Source: Euryarchaeota archaeon UBA89 (GTDB taxonomy: Archaea > Thermoplasmatota > Poseidoniia > Poseidoniales > Thalassarchaeaceae). From it: 6,725 bases of DNA. Numbering within the stretch: the stretch's first letter is position 1; each line of letters starts with the position of its first letter. Under the pieces are notes generated by a model that worked only from the letters and a program-made list of their open reading frames with translations, searched no databases and was not told the origin of the DNA. Of the stretch, positions 1 through 6,690 are shown piece after piece. The translations under genes and the position numbers were made by a program. The DNA is taken from NCBI GenBank assembly GCA_002495525.1, contig DAFS01000051.1:1-6725 (forward strand), read 5' to 3'.

Positions 1-2
1 AA

Positions 3-875
3 GTTATTTTTGGTCACCCGGGCAATTTACGCGCGGGAATGATGGACGGAATCATAGATCGAAAAACTGCAATTTGTGATTTACCTAGACATCCTAATTG
101 TGGACTAAGTATCGACCATCACAAGTCAAATGATCCTCATGGAAATATAATCAAAGATTGTGTGATTTTATGGGAACCAACGCCTAGCGCGGCTAGAATT
201 GCCTATAATCTTCTAAAAAATAAAATTGATTTGAGTGATTTGTCTGAGACGATGACCTGGGTAGATAAATTGGATGGGGGGTCTATTTCAATTGACGAAT
301 TTAAAGGTGATAACCCAGTACTTTGGCTAGGTAGAGTAATTGGGGAGAGTAAAGAAAATACTACAAGAATACTTGAAAGTATTCAAAATTGTATATCGGT
401 TGAAGAGATTTTAGAAATACCAAATATAAAATTAGATCTTGAAGAAAGAGTGGCTAAACAAAAATATCTAAATCAGATAATTAAAGAAAACCTCTACATT
501 GTAGATAGGTTGGCGATTGCAAGATTAGAAAATATGAACATTAGATCTAATGGTTATCTTGTAACAGCGATAGTAGGGGGTGAATGCGATGCCTGCATAG
601 TGATACACGGAGATATTGGGGCAAATTTTGATGATGATGATAAATATCCATTATCTGCTTCATTTTATACTAATTCTTTCATTCACAAGAATGGAGGAAT
701 TTTTGATTTAACGAAATTGGCTACCAATTTCGATGAAGATGGAGGCGGTCATGCGAATGCTTGTGGTTGTAGAATAAAACCGATTGATAACAAAATTGTC
801 ACTAATCGGGAAGTTTTGGCTGAAGACATCGAATTAAACATTAACGAATGGTTAAATATTTGGGCTCAGAGATAA
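3..875 (+). CDS. DHH/DHHA1-family phosphoesterase, 5'-truncated by the window edge
   Basis: The reading frame is open to the left edge (from base 3, reading VIFGHPGNL before the first Met at base 39), so the gene begins upstream and the Met at 39 is internal. The DHH signature IDHH is encoded around bases 111-122, preceded by the metal-binding Asp of CDLP at bases 78-80. Near the C-terminus lies the DHHA1 substrate-binding signature GGGHANACGCR (GGGH at about 741-752). The first DHH motif (DxD) must lie in the missing N-terminus. Family members are Mn-dependent phosphoesterases that act on short oligonucleotides (NrnA type), single-stranded DNA (RecJ type), cyclic dinucleotides or polyphosphate. 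The single DHH plus DHHA1 layout and small size fit an NrnA-like or exopolyphosphatase-like enzyme better than full RecJ, but the substrate cannot be read from sequence. The stop overlaps the end of the convergent membrane gene by 10 bases. Confidence 0.88.
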   Translation, partial: VIFGHPGNLRAGMMDGIIDRKTAICDLPRHPNCGLSIDHHKSNDPHGNIIKDCVILWEPTPSAARIAYNLLKNKIDLSDLSETMTWVDKLDGGSISIDEFKGDNPVLWLGRVIGESKENTTRILESIQNCISVEEILEIPNIKLDLEERVAKQKYLNQIIKENLYIVDRLAIARLENMNIRSNGYLVTAIVGGECDACIVIHGDIGANFDDDDKYPLSASFYTNSFIHKNGGIFDLTKLATNFDEDGGGHANACGCRIKPIDNKIVTNREVLAEDIELNINEWLNIWAQR

Positions 876-1408
876 GTGAATAAGTACAAAAAACCAAGAA
901 AAGCATGTATAATAATCAAATACGCCATTACATCACTAACTCTTCCATGAAGATTGCTAACTTTTCCATAGGGTTTCTTATTCTGCCTATTTTTTTTGGC
1001 TTTTGTACCAAGTTGCCTCAGATATATCATCAGGAACAGTCCGATGATACCGGCCCAACCATGAAAGTGATTAGGGACTAAATCGGAAAAAGTAACTACT
1101 CCATTATTAATTTGAAAATATATCATCTTTGAAATAAATGCTAAACAAATCACAAGAATTACATAAAGAAAAATTCTATTACCCATTTTTTCATGTCTTA
1201 AAATTGCATCATTTCTTATGTCATTGGGTAATTTTATCCTCTCTTGACGCCATTTTCTTTGATTGAAAAATTCCCTAATAATTGCTAAAGCAGCAAGAGG
1301 ATGAAGCAAGATTACTATCGTGGCCAGAGCCTCCATGAAGGTTGCTGAATCGTAACATATCTTGAGTTCTCGCTTTTTCAATCTTGCATAAGAAGGCGGT
1401 GCGTTCAT
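866..1408 (-). CDS. Small four-helix membrane protein, DUF4079/cytochrome b561-like
   Basis: The 180-residue product has four hydrophobic segments at about residues 26-47, 78-98, 115-133 and 157-178. The 1-2 and 3-4 loops are strongly basic (NQRKWRQERIK; KAKKNRQNKK). By the positive-inside rule both termini would therefore face outward. Histidines sit at or in the helices: H36 (LLHPLAA), H72 (RHEKMG), H114/H116 (NHFHGW), H154 (LHGR) and H168. HP in helix 1 and RxxHxxxG before helix 2 recall DUF4079 proteins, a cytochrome b561-like group, so heme binding and electron transfer are possible. This is from memory of the family, not a search. The start is uncertain. The ATG at 1408 has no ribosome binding site and lies only 12 bases from the divergent start. 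Met25 (ATG at 1336) would begin just before helix 1, as in related proteins, and is at least as likely. The 3' end overlaps the DHH gene tail to tail. Confidence 0.75.
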   Translation of the reverse strand: MNAPPSYARLKKRELKICYDSATFMEALATIVILLHPLAALAIIREFFNQRKWRQERIKLPNDIRNDAILRHEKMGNRIFLYVILVICLAFISKMIYFQINNGVVTFSDLVPNHFHGWAGIIGLFLMIYLRQLGTKAKKNRQNKKPYGKVSNLHGRVSDVMAYLIIIHAFLGFLYLFTYL

Positions 1409-1410
1409 GT

Positions 1411-1418
1411 AGGAGGGG
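1411..1418 (+). promoter_or_regulatory. Ribosome binding site AGGAGGGG for the PIN-domain gene
   Basis: AGGAGGGG is a strong match to the complement of the 16S rRNA 3' end. The AGGAGG core ends four bases before the TTG at 1421, a slightly short spacing. No ATG follows at a useful distance: the next in-frame candidates are GTG 1439 and TTG 1448, 22 or more bases away. This site is the main reason for choosing the TTG start. It also lies only a few bases from the start of the opposite-strand membrane gene. Confidence 0.6.
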
Positions 1419-1420
1419 CT

Positions 1421-4400
1421 TTGGGGCGATTTATTGGAGTGTCTTCATTGGAGCAGTATCTATTAGATTGTATTTCCGACCTGCAAAGAGCAGGTGACGA
1501 TGCAGGTCGTCGAAAGAGGGCGATAAATAAATCTGATACATGGGATTTACTAAATAAAAACTGGAAGGCTTTAGCGGTTCTAGCAGCAGAAAAAACTGCA
1601 CCTAAAACTGTAGATAAAGATGATATTGGAAACAAACAAAATAATGCTGTAAATCGTTCACATAGAAATAGAATTGGAAGAAGAGGAGGCAGGCAGAGTA
1701 GAATTGGTTTAGAGGATCATTTGCCAACGCCCCAACAAGTTATTACTTCAGAAAATCCAGCCGCATTCAAATTATCTGTTTTAATTGCTCAAAAACATAA
1801 AATGTTGACATGGGAAAAGTCATTTGATGAAGAAATGGACTTGTTGCGATTGGAATGCAGTCAAGGAATCCATCCCGTTTGGAGGAGATTAGCTAGAGAG
1901 GCTCCGATATTTGCTGAATTTGAAAGATTCGACATTGTGGAAGAAGAAAGGAAAACCTTTGATTCGACAGAATGGATAAAGGGGGCAAATCTAAATCCAA
2001 ACAACATTATCAGTCTTAGAAAATGGTTAGATATGGAAGTACCATTTAATTTGTCTTCTACACAGGCCCTTTCTTTGGGAAAAATTCGTAAAGATCTTGC
2101 AGGTAGGCCAAGACCTTCTACCTGGCCACAAATAATGAAAGGTAAATTGAGAGATTTGGAAAATGAGGGGGCATTGCTGGAATCTATTCTACTTTTATGC
2201 GCTAATTCCAATGAAGCTCTTGGTGCCCTTGAAAAAATAAATGGTACAGAAGAGATGGGGGCAGTTGTCTCAAAACAAAAAAAATTATTTCTACTCAACT
2301 CTGAAGATAATAGTATAATTGTTGATTGCATTAAACAGAAAGGAAAAGATGAACTTTCCAATGCAATTAGAGTAGAGGCGTGGAAAAAAATAGAATTAAT
2401 TAACGAAGAACTATCTTTAGATACATTACAAAGTGGGAAAGAGATTCTAGAGAATGCAAATGAAAATATACCCTCGGTTTTACTCTGGCAAATTAGTAAA
2501 AATCTATTATTAAAAAAAGAATATGTTGAAGCAACTAAGATAGTTGAAAAATTATCTATAAATAATGATGAAGAGTTAATATTAGCAATAGAAGTTGTTT
2601 CAAAAAACACGTCCGAGAATTTAGAAGAAACTATTCTAGAATCACTGAAAAACGCAGGAGAAGAGGGTGTAGCATTTGCTATGAGATGTGTAGATTCCCC
2701 TTCCGAAATTCAACTAGAAGCTTCGAAGATTCTTTCTAAAAAGGATTCAATTAGATATACAGATGAAATACTCTCTGTTCTAACTCGTACAGCGGATATA
2801 GAAAATTTGGCCAGTAAAATGAATGCCGATAAATCACTGGGTCTCATTTATCCTTTTAGAGCACTGATGGTATGGCATCTAATGCCAGCAGAAACTGGAA
2901 TAAAAAATATTGAACAACTTATTAGTTTAAGAAAACAGGCCCTGATTTCACTAGAGAAATCGGAGAAAGATGATGTTCTTTCTGATGTTTCAATTTCACT
3001 AATTTCCTTGCTAGGAGGAGTTTCGTCAGATATTAATTCAATTCATAAAATTTTAGATAAGGGGGCAATTATTGTATTGAATCAGGTCAGAAAAGCACTT
3101 TCATCCGACGGTTCTGGAGTTGTTAAGAATTCTTTAATTGCCTCACTAGAGGAATCAATTGGAGGTATCAAATTATCCACCCTAGATCGAAGACTATTTG
3201 ATGCTTTGATTGATTCGTTATACGTTAATTTATCAGCTATGCTGTTACAATCTGGGAACACTGAAAAAGAGGAAAATGCACTTTCTATCTTGGAAAGGCT
3301 TGCAGCAAAAGAGGATAACACAACTAGAACTATCAGGGCTCTGACAGATCTAGTTAAGGAACACAATATAGGGATCGAATCCTTAGAGAAATGGTATCGA
3401 ATTCATGATAAAGACTCTTCTGAATATCAAATAATTCGTGCCGCACTACAGAAAGAAAATGGGAATAGGTTGAATGCTGCCAGGGCATACAAGGAAGGCG
3501 CTCTAAAGATTGAAGATAATTATGAAGAGTCTTCCTTGATTCTTAGAAAGGCAATGATTGAATACGCACATTCTGGTACGTGGAAGGAAGCCGTTGAATT
3601 ATTAGATAGAAAACCTGAGTTAGAGACATTATTGACTCAAAAATTTCAACTATATTTGAGAACTTGTGCTGATAATAATGCGGGTAAAACCGACATTGCA
3701 ACTAAGAGATTAATACGATTTGTTAGCGAACAAGAAAAAGGAAATAAAGAAGATTTTGATAGAGACTATAATAGAAGAAGGAAAGAAGCTTTGGAAATGA
3801 TTCAAAGATATCCGGATGAGCATGATTTGCCTGATAAGAATTTTAAAGGAAGAGTAAAGGCGGCTTTGTTAACTTTAGAAAAATCTGGTGGCTCAAGAGA
3901 ATCAGATTTGGAGAGGCGTTTCCAGCTTGAATTGCATGAGATGAAAGATATCTTTGAATTGACTCTATTGGGTGAGCAAATCGCAGAACAAAATCCTCTT
4001 AGGGGCATTAGAAGATTTGAAGAGGCTATAGAAACTGGCTATTTTAAAGGAAGACAGGTTGAGCGATTGAGGGATACTCAAAGAGCCGTTTTTGTTAGTC
4101 AAAGTGGCAATATTCCTATTAAAGATAGAAGAACTCTGAAAAATCTTGGGCTGAAATCTTTAATTTTAGTTGATACGAATGTACTGATACACGCGCTCAA
4201 AGATGATTTACTACAGGAAATTTCTAATGATGATTTCGGCTCCTTTGATTGGTCAGTTGAAAGATCATTCCACATGATGCTTAGGAGGCAGGGTGGTAAG
4301 GAAAAATTCCTTTCAGTTCCCCCGGCGGCGTTGTCAGAATTTAATAATAGAGTAAAAACTCCAGATGCGGTTCTCGGACTATTCAATGATACTTATATCG

Positions 4401-4822
4401 ATAGGAAAATGTGGAAAAAGAAAGTTACACCTGACTTCTTGAAGAAGAAAGTTAAGCAAATATGTAAGTCATTTAGTACATGGCCACAAGAAGACTATTC
4501 CAATAAATTATCAAAAATTGAGTTAGAAGAGTTCTTACTAAAACATGAAAATATATTTGAATTAGTTGATGAACAAAAACGTAGACGAACTGAAGATATC
4601 CCCCTACGTACAGAATTGAATGGAAAGGAAATATATCCAGAAGGAGGAGACATGGAGATTATGCGAGACGCTGCTTCACTTGCATCTTTACCATTACAAG
4701 AAATTGGTAGTATTTTGGTAGCAACTAGGGATTCTGACTTCAGACTTGTGTCAAGAGCTTTAGAAGAAGAATATGGCTTCGGAGTGGTTTCTGACGCTCA
4801 ACAATTAAACTCTAGAATTTAA
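1421..4822 (+). CDS. Large alpha-helical (TPR-like) protein with C-terminal PIN nuclease domain
   Basis: I do not recognise the whole 1133-residue protein as a named family. Residues 1-60 look helical. Residues about 72-96 are a basic R/G-rich linker (RIGRRGGRQ at 84-92). Residues about 110-900 read as successive amphipathic helices with no signal peptide or membrane segment; the most TPR-like stretches are near 360-380 and 675-735. The C-terminal 220 residues are a PIN domain: LVDTNVLIHAL with D918 and N920, SEF with E973, a GGDMEIMRDA block with D1077, E1079 and D1083, and TRDSDF with D1104 and D1106. The acidic residues needed for metal-dependent ribonuclease activity are therefore present. 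About 100 residues separate E973 from D1077, more than in a compact PIN domain. The likely role is a cytosolic ribonuclease with a helical scaffold binding RNA or protein; target unknown. There is no antitoxin-like partner beside it, so a VapBC toxin is unlikely. The start is TTG, chosen from AGGAGGGG just upstream. Confidence 0.85.
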   Translation: MGRFIGVSSLEQYLLDCISDLQRAGDDAGRRKRAINKSDTWDLLNKNWKALAVLAAEKTAPKTVDKDDIGNKQNNAVNRSHRNRIGRRGGRQSRIGLEDHLPTPQQVITSENPAAFKLSVLIAQKHKMLTWEKSFDEEMDLLRLECSQGIHPVWRRLAREAPIFAEFERFDIVEEERKTFDSTEWIKGANLNPNNIISLRKWLDMEVPFNLSSTQALSLGKIRKDLAGRPRPSTWPQIMKGKLRDLENEGALLESILLLCANSNEALGALEKINGTEEMGAVVSKQKKLFLLNSEDNSIIVDCIKQKGKDELSNAIRVEAWKKIELINEELSLDTLQSGKEILENANENIPSVLLWQISKNLLLKKEYVEATKIVEKLSINNDEELILAIEVVSKNTSENLEETILESLKNAGEEGVAFAMRCVDSPSEIQLEASKILSKKDSIRYTDEILSVLTRTADIENLASKMNADKSLGLIYPFRALMVWHLMPAETGIKNIEQLISLRKQALISLEKSEKDDVLSDVSISLISLLGGVSSDINSIHKILDKGAIIVLNQVRKALSSDGSGVVKNSLIASLEESIGGIKLSTLDRRLFDALIDSLYVNLSAMLLQSGNTEKEENALSILERLAAKEDNTTRTIRALTDLVKEHNIGIESLEKWYRIHDKDSSEYQIIRAALQKENGNRLNAARAYKEGALKIEDNYEESSLILRKAMIEYAHSGTWKEAVELLDRKPELETLLTQKFQLYLRTCADNNAGKTDIATKRLIRFVSEQEKGNKEDFDRDYNRRRKEALEMIQRYPDEHDLPDKNFKGRVKAALLTLEKSGGSRESDLERRFQLELHEMKDIFELTLLGEQIAEQNPLRGIRRFEEAIETGYFKGRQVERLRDTQRAVFVSQSGNIPIKDRRTLKNLGLKSLILVDTNVLIHALKDDLLQEISNDDFGSFDWSVERSFHMMLRRQGGKEKFLSVPPAALSEFNNRVKTPDAVLGLFNDTYIDRKMWKKKVTPDFLKKKVKQICKSFSTWPQEDYSNKLSKIELEEFLLKHENIFELVDEQKRRRTEDIPLRTELNGKEIYPEGGDMEIMRDAASLASLPLQEIGSILVATRDSDFRLVSRALEEEYGFGVVSDAQQLNSRI

Positions 4823-4826
4823 TTCT
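4814..4826. repeat. 13-base palindrome at the junction of two convergent genes
   Basis: AGAATT-T-AATTCT is a perfect palindrome that spans the PIN gene's TAA stop and the start of the 9-base gap before the isocitrate dehydrogenase stop. As RNA it could form only a short AT-rich stem of about 5 pairs with a 3-base loop, readable from either strand. It might help end transcription from both sides, but no clear T-run follows and chance is a fair explanation in AT-rich DNA. Confidence 0.25.
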
Positions 4827-4831
4827 GTATT

Positions 4832-6079
4832 TCACATATGAGAAATTATTGCTTTTCCAAAATCTGAACAACTGAGTAAGGTGGCATCATCCATCAACCT
4901 TTCAAAATCATAAGTTACTGTTTTTGCCGATATTGCACCTTCCATGCCCTTTACGATCAAATCCGCTGCTTCGTTCCATCCCATATGACGAAGCATCATT
5001 TCTGCTGAAAGTATCAAAGAGCCAGGATTTACCTTATTTTGGCCAGTATATTTTGGCGCGGTCCCATGAGTGGCCTCAAAGATTGATATTCCAGTATCAT
5101 AATTGATATTGGCCCCTGGAGCGATTCCAATACCTCCTACTTGGGCGGCCAAAGCATCCGAAATATAATCGCCGTTAAGATTCATTGTTGTCAAAACTCC
5201 ATACTCTTTTGGTCTTGTAAGAACTTGCTGTAACATGGCATCGGCAATAACATCTTTAATTATAATTTGATTATTGTTTTTTGGGTTATTCATGGTACAC
5301 CAAGGTCCGCCATCTAACTCCTTTGCACCGAACTCATCTTTAGCCAACTGATATCCCCAGTCTCTAAAACCACCTTCTGTAAACTTCATTATATTTCCTT
5401 TATGCACAATTGTTACATTTGATTTGTCGTTATCTATAGCATAATTAATTGCTGCTCTTACTATTCGGGATGTACCCTCACTACTAATCGGTTTGATTCC
5501 TATTCCACTAGTTCCTGGAAATCTGATTTTTGATACTCCCATTTCATCTTGAAGGAAATCAATTACTTTCTTGACTTCTGGGCTACCTGCTTCCCATTCA
5601 ATACCTGCATATACATCTTCGCTATTCTCACGGAAAATTATCATATTCACATTTTCTGGATTTCTGACTGGACTAGGTGTTCCTTCATACCATCTGACCG
5701 GGCGTACACAAGCAAACAGATCGAGTTTTTGGCGTAAGGCTACATTGAGGCTTCTAATACCTCCTCCAACTGGAGTGGTGAGGGGCCCTTTGATAGAGAC
5801 TAATCCTGTCCTCATAGCTTCGAGAGTTTCTTCGGGTAGCCATTCTCCTGTCTTATCGAATGCTTTTTGCCCTGCAAATACTTCATTCCAATGTATTTTT
5901 CGTTTGTCTGAATATGCTATTTCGACTGCTGCATCAACTACGTTAATCATTACTGGAGTAATATCAATACCTATTCCGTCACCTTCGATATAGTGCACTA
6001 AAGGCTCCTCAGGAACTATTAAGTTACCATTTTTGATTGAAATTGCTGCTCCCTCGGACATTGTTCTCAGAGACGCCAC
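4832..6079 (-). CDS. icd: NADP-dependent isocitrate dehydrogenase, E. coli type
   Basis: This enzyme oxidatively decarboxylates isocitrate to 2-oxoglutarate in the citric acid cycle, in the cytosol and as a homodimer, making NADPH. The 415 residues align along their length with E. coli Icd (416). Substrate residues are S110, N112 and R116 (GGIRSLNVALRQ), R126, R150, Y157 and K227. Metal ligands are D280, D304 and D308 (NGDYISDAL). NADP rather than NAD use is indicated by K343 and Y344 (HGTAPKY), V350, Y390 and R394 (YDFER), matching the E. coli NADP-specificity residues. The regulatory phosphorylation serine position is kept (S110), but no IDH kinase is seen here. The GTG at 6079 gives the same N-terminal length as E. 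coli; Met7 (ATG at 6061) is the alternative. The best upstream ribosome binding site points instead to a four-codon ORF ending directly before this GTG. The gene converges with the PIN gene and diverges from the OsmC-like gene. Confidence 0.96.
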   Translation of the reverse strand: MASLRTMSEGAAISIKNGNLIVPEEPLVHYIEGDGIGIDITPVMINVVDAAVEIAYSDKRKIHWNEVFAGQKAFDKTGEWLPEETLEAMRTGLVSIKGPLTTPVGGGIRSLNVALRQKLDLFACVRPVRWYEGTPSPVRNPENVNMIIFRENSEDVYAGIEWEAGSPEVKKVIDFLQDEMGVSKIRFPGTSGIGIKPISSEGTSRIVRAAINYAIDNDKSNVTIVHKGNIMKFTEGGFRDWGYQLAKDEFGAKELDGGPWCTMNNPKNNNQIIIKDVIADAMLQQVLTRPKEYGVLTTMNLNGDYISDALAAQVGGIGIAPGANINYDTGISIFEATHGTAPKYTGQNKVNPGSLILSAEMMLRHMGWNEAADLIVKGMEGAISAKTVTYDFERLMDDATLLSCSDFGKAIISHM

Positions 6080-6109
6080 TTACCACTCATTCATGAAGCC
6101 AACCCCTCC
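6080..6109 (-). promoter_or_regulatory. Ribosome binding site plus four-codon mini-ORF abutting icd
   Basis: On the minus strand GGAGGGG (6109-6103) is followed after 8 bases by ATG (6094), which reads M-N-E-W and then TAA (6082-6080). The next base begins the icd GTG, in the same frame. The spacing is what one expects of a real initiation site, better than anything in front of the GTG itself. It could be a leader mini-cistron that delivers ribosomes to icd by termination and reinitiation, a stop mutation or sequencing error inside the true icd start, or a chance arrangement. Confidence 0.4.
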
Positions 6110-6131
6110 GCCTTAAGCTGAAGTGATTCAG

Positions 6132-6524
6132 ATGAAAGGGGTAGTTAGGTGGGTAACTGGTGAAGAAATAGAAGGTGAAACTGATAATGGAAAAATTACT
6201 CAATTCCATAGTGATACCGCAGCTAGTCCTATGCAAATTGTTCTTCAAGCACACGGAGCATGTTCATTGATTGATGTAATTGATGGATTAAAACATAGGA
6301 TGGAAAATGTAAGAGCTATGTGGATTGAGTTAGAATCCGAAAGAGCTTCCGAACGACCCAAAGTGTTTACTTCTGTAAATATGAAATATGTTGTTGAAGG
6401 AGATGTGCCCGAGAAATTATTGAGGAGATTGATACATCAAAGTCATGAGAAATATTGTTCAGTTGGTGTGATGATAACAAGGTCGGGAGCAAAACTGGAG
6501 TGGAGTTTAGATTTGAGAACATAA
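6132..6524 (+). CDS. OsmC family protein, YhfA-like
   Basis: A 130-residue protein of the OsmC/Ohr superfamily, whose studied members reduce organic or inorganic peroxides through a cysteine pair. Both cysteines are kept: C44 in GACSLIDV and C109 in KYCSV. Other landmarks are ASPMQIVLQAHGAC before the first cysteine, ERASERPKVFT (RxxExPxxFT pattern) and the VEGDVP turn. Order and length follow E. coli YhfA closely, including a start like M-x-x-x-V-x-W. I therefore chose ATG 6132 over the in-frame GTG at 6123. GTGAT (6123-6127), complementary to the 16S 3' tail, sits 4 bases before that ATG as a plausible ribosome binding site. The YhfA subgroup's physiological substrate is not settled, so peroxidase activity is inference. 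The gene diverges from icd across about 50 bases, so the two may share control elements; the palindromes TTCATGAA (6090-6097) and CTTAAG (6112-6117) lie there. Confidence 0.9.
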   Translation: MKGVVRWVTGEEIEGETDNGKITQFHSDTAASPMQIVLQAHGACSLIDVIDGLKHRMENVRAMWIELESERASERPKVFTSVNMKYVVEGDVPEKLLRRLIHQSHEKYCSVGVMITRSGAKLEWSLDLRT

Positions 6525-6525
6525 T

Positions 6526-6550
6526 CTTTGAAATTAATAAAATTTCTAAG
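6526..6550. repeat. Inverted repeat just after the OsmC-like gene, possible terminator hairpin
   Basis: CTTTGAAATT and AATTTCTAAG pair as a 10-base stem with a single T-T mismatch around a 5-base loop (AATAA), starting one base past the stop-codon region. The position suggests transcript end formation or 3'-end protection. There is no T-run after it and the stem is AT-rich, so it would be weak. The same TTAATAAAAT core could instead serve as a TATA-like element for the next gene. Confidence 0.3.
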
Positions 6551-6582
6551 TAACTCGTTCAATCAAATAAATAGTAAAAACA

Positions 6583-6690
6583 GTGAAAATAAAGAGTGGC
6601 TTTCGTAAAGCATTAAACACCCTCTATTCCGAAGAGAAAATCCCTAACGACGGGAACACCATATCAAGACTTACAAAAATAGGAGTGTGA
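6583..6690 (+). CDS. Doubtful 35-codon ORF upstream of the right-edge gene
   Basis: A GTG-started frame encodes 35 residues (begins MKIKSGFRKALNT, ends RLTKIGV) and stops 4 bases before the next ATG. The peptide is basic, with no motif I recognise. No ribosome binding site precedes the GTG. Codons here end in C more often than in the neighbours (AAC ACC CTC; GAC GGG AAC ACC), so the stretch may not be coding. An overlapping frame from TTG 6528 gives 26 codons ending at 6608, which could mean a broken gene. Alternatively the stretch is a structured leader: three short hairpins can be drawn (6599-6611, 6622-6636, 6641-6655). Confidence 0.2.
   Translation: MKIKSGFRKALNTLYSEEKIPNDGNTISRLTKIGV

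Noticed and set aside
39..41. ATG at 39 as the start of the DHH protein
   Set aside because: The frame is open to the left edge with protein-like sequence (VIFGHPGNLRAG), and the first catalytic motif of the family is missing, so the true start lies outside the window.
1407..1412. ATG-TAG start-stop pair just before the PIN gene's ribosome binding site
   Set aside because: A minimal start-stop element could in principle affect initiation, but there is no ribosome binding site in front of it and six bases arise easily by chance.
1405..1635. 76-codon minus-strand frame over the start of the PIN gene
   Set aside because: It overlaps both the PIN gene start and the membrane gene start, has low-complexity Ser/Arg content and no initiation signal; better explained as a shadow.
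1861..2610. 249-codon open frame on the minus strand inside the PIN gene
   Set aside because: Serine/phenylalanine-rich translation that mirrors the GAA/TCT-rich coding strand of the large gene; no motif, no ribosome binding site. A shadow of the real frame.
4169..4822. PIN domain as a VapC toxin of a toxin-antitoxin pair
   Set aside because: The PIN domain is the end of an 1133-residue frame without a stop between, and no small DNA-binding antitoxin gene lies next to it.
5571..5993. 140-codon plus-strand frame inside icd
   Set aside because: Lies wholly within a well-supported conserved enzyme gene on the other strand, and its translation has no recognisable domain.
6594..6690. Box C/D or H/ACA guide RNA in the right-hand intergenic stretch
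   Set aside because: No RTGATGA/CTGA box pair and no suitably placed ACA tail after the hairpins could be found.
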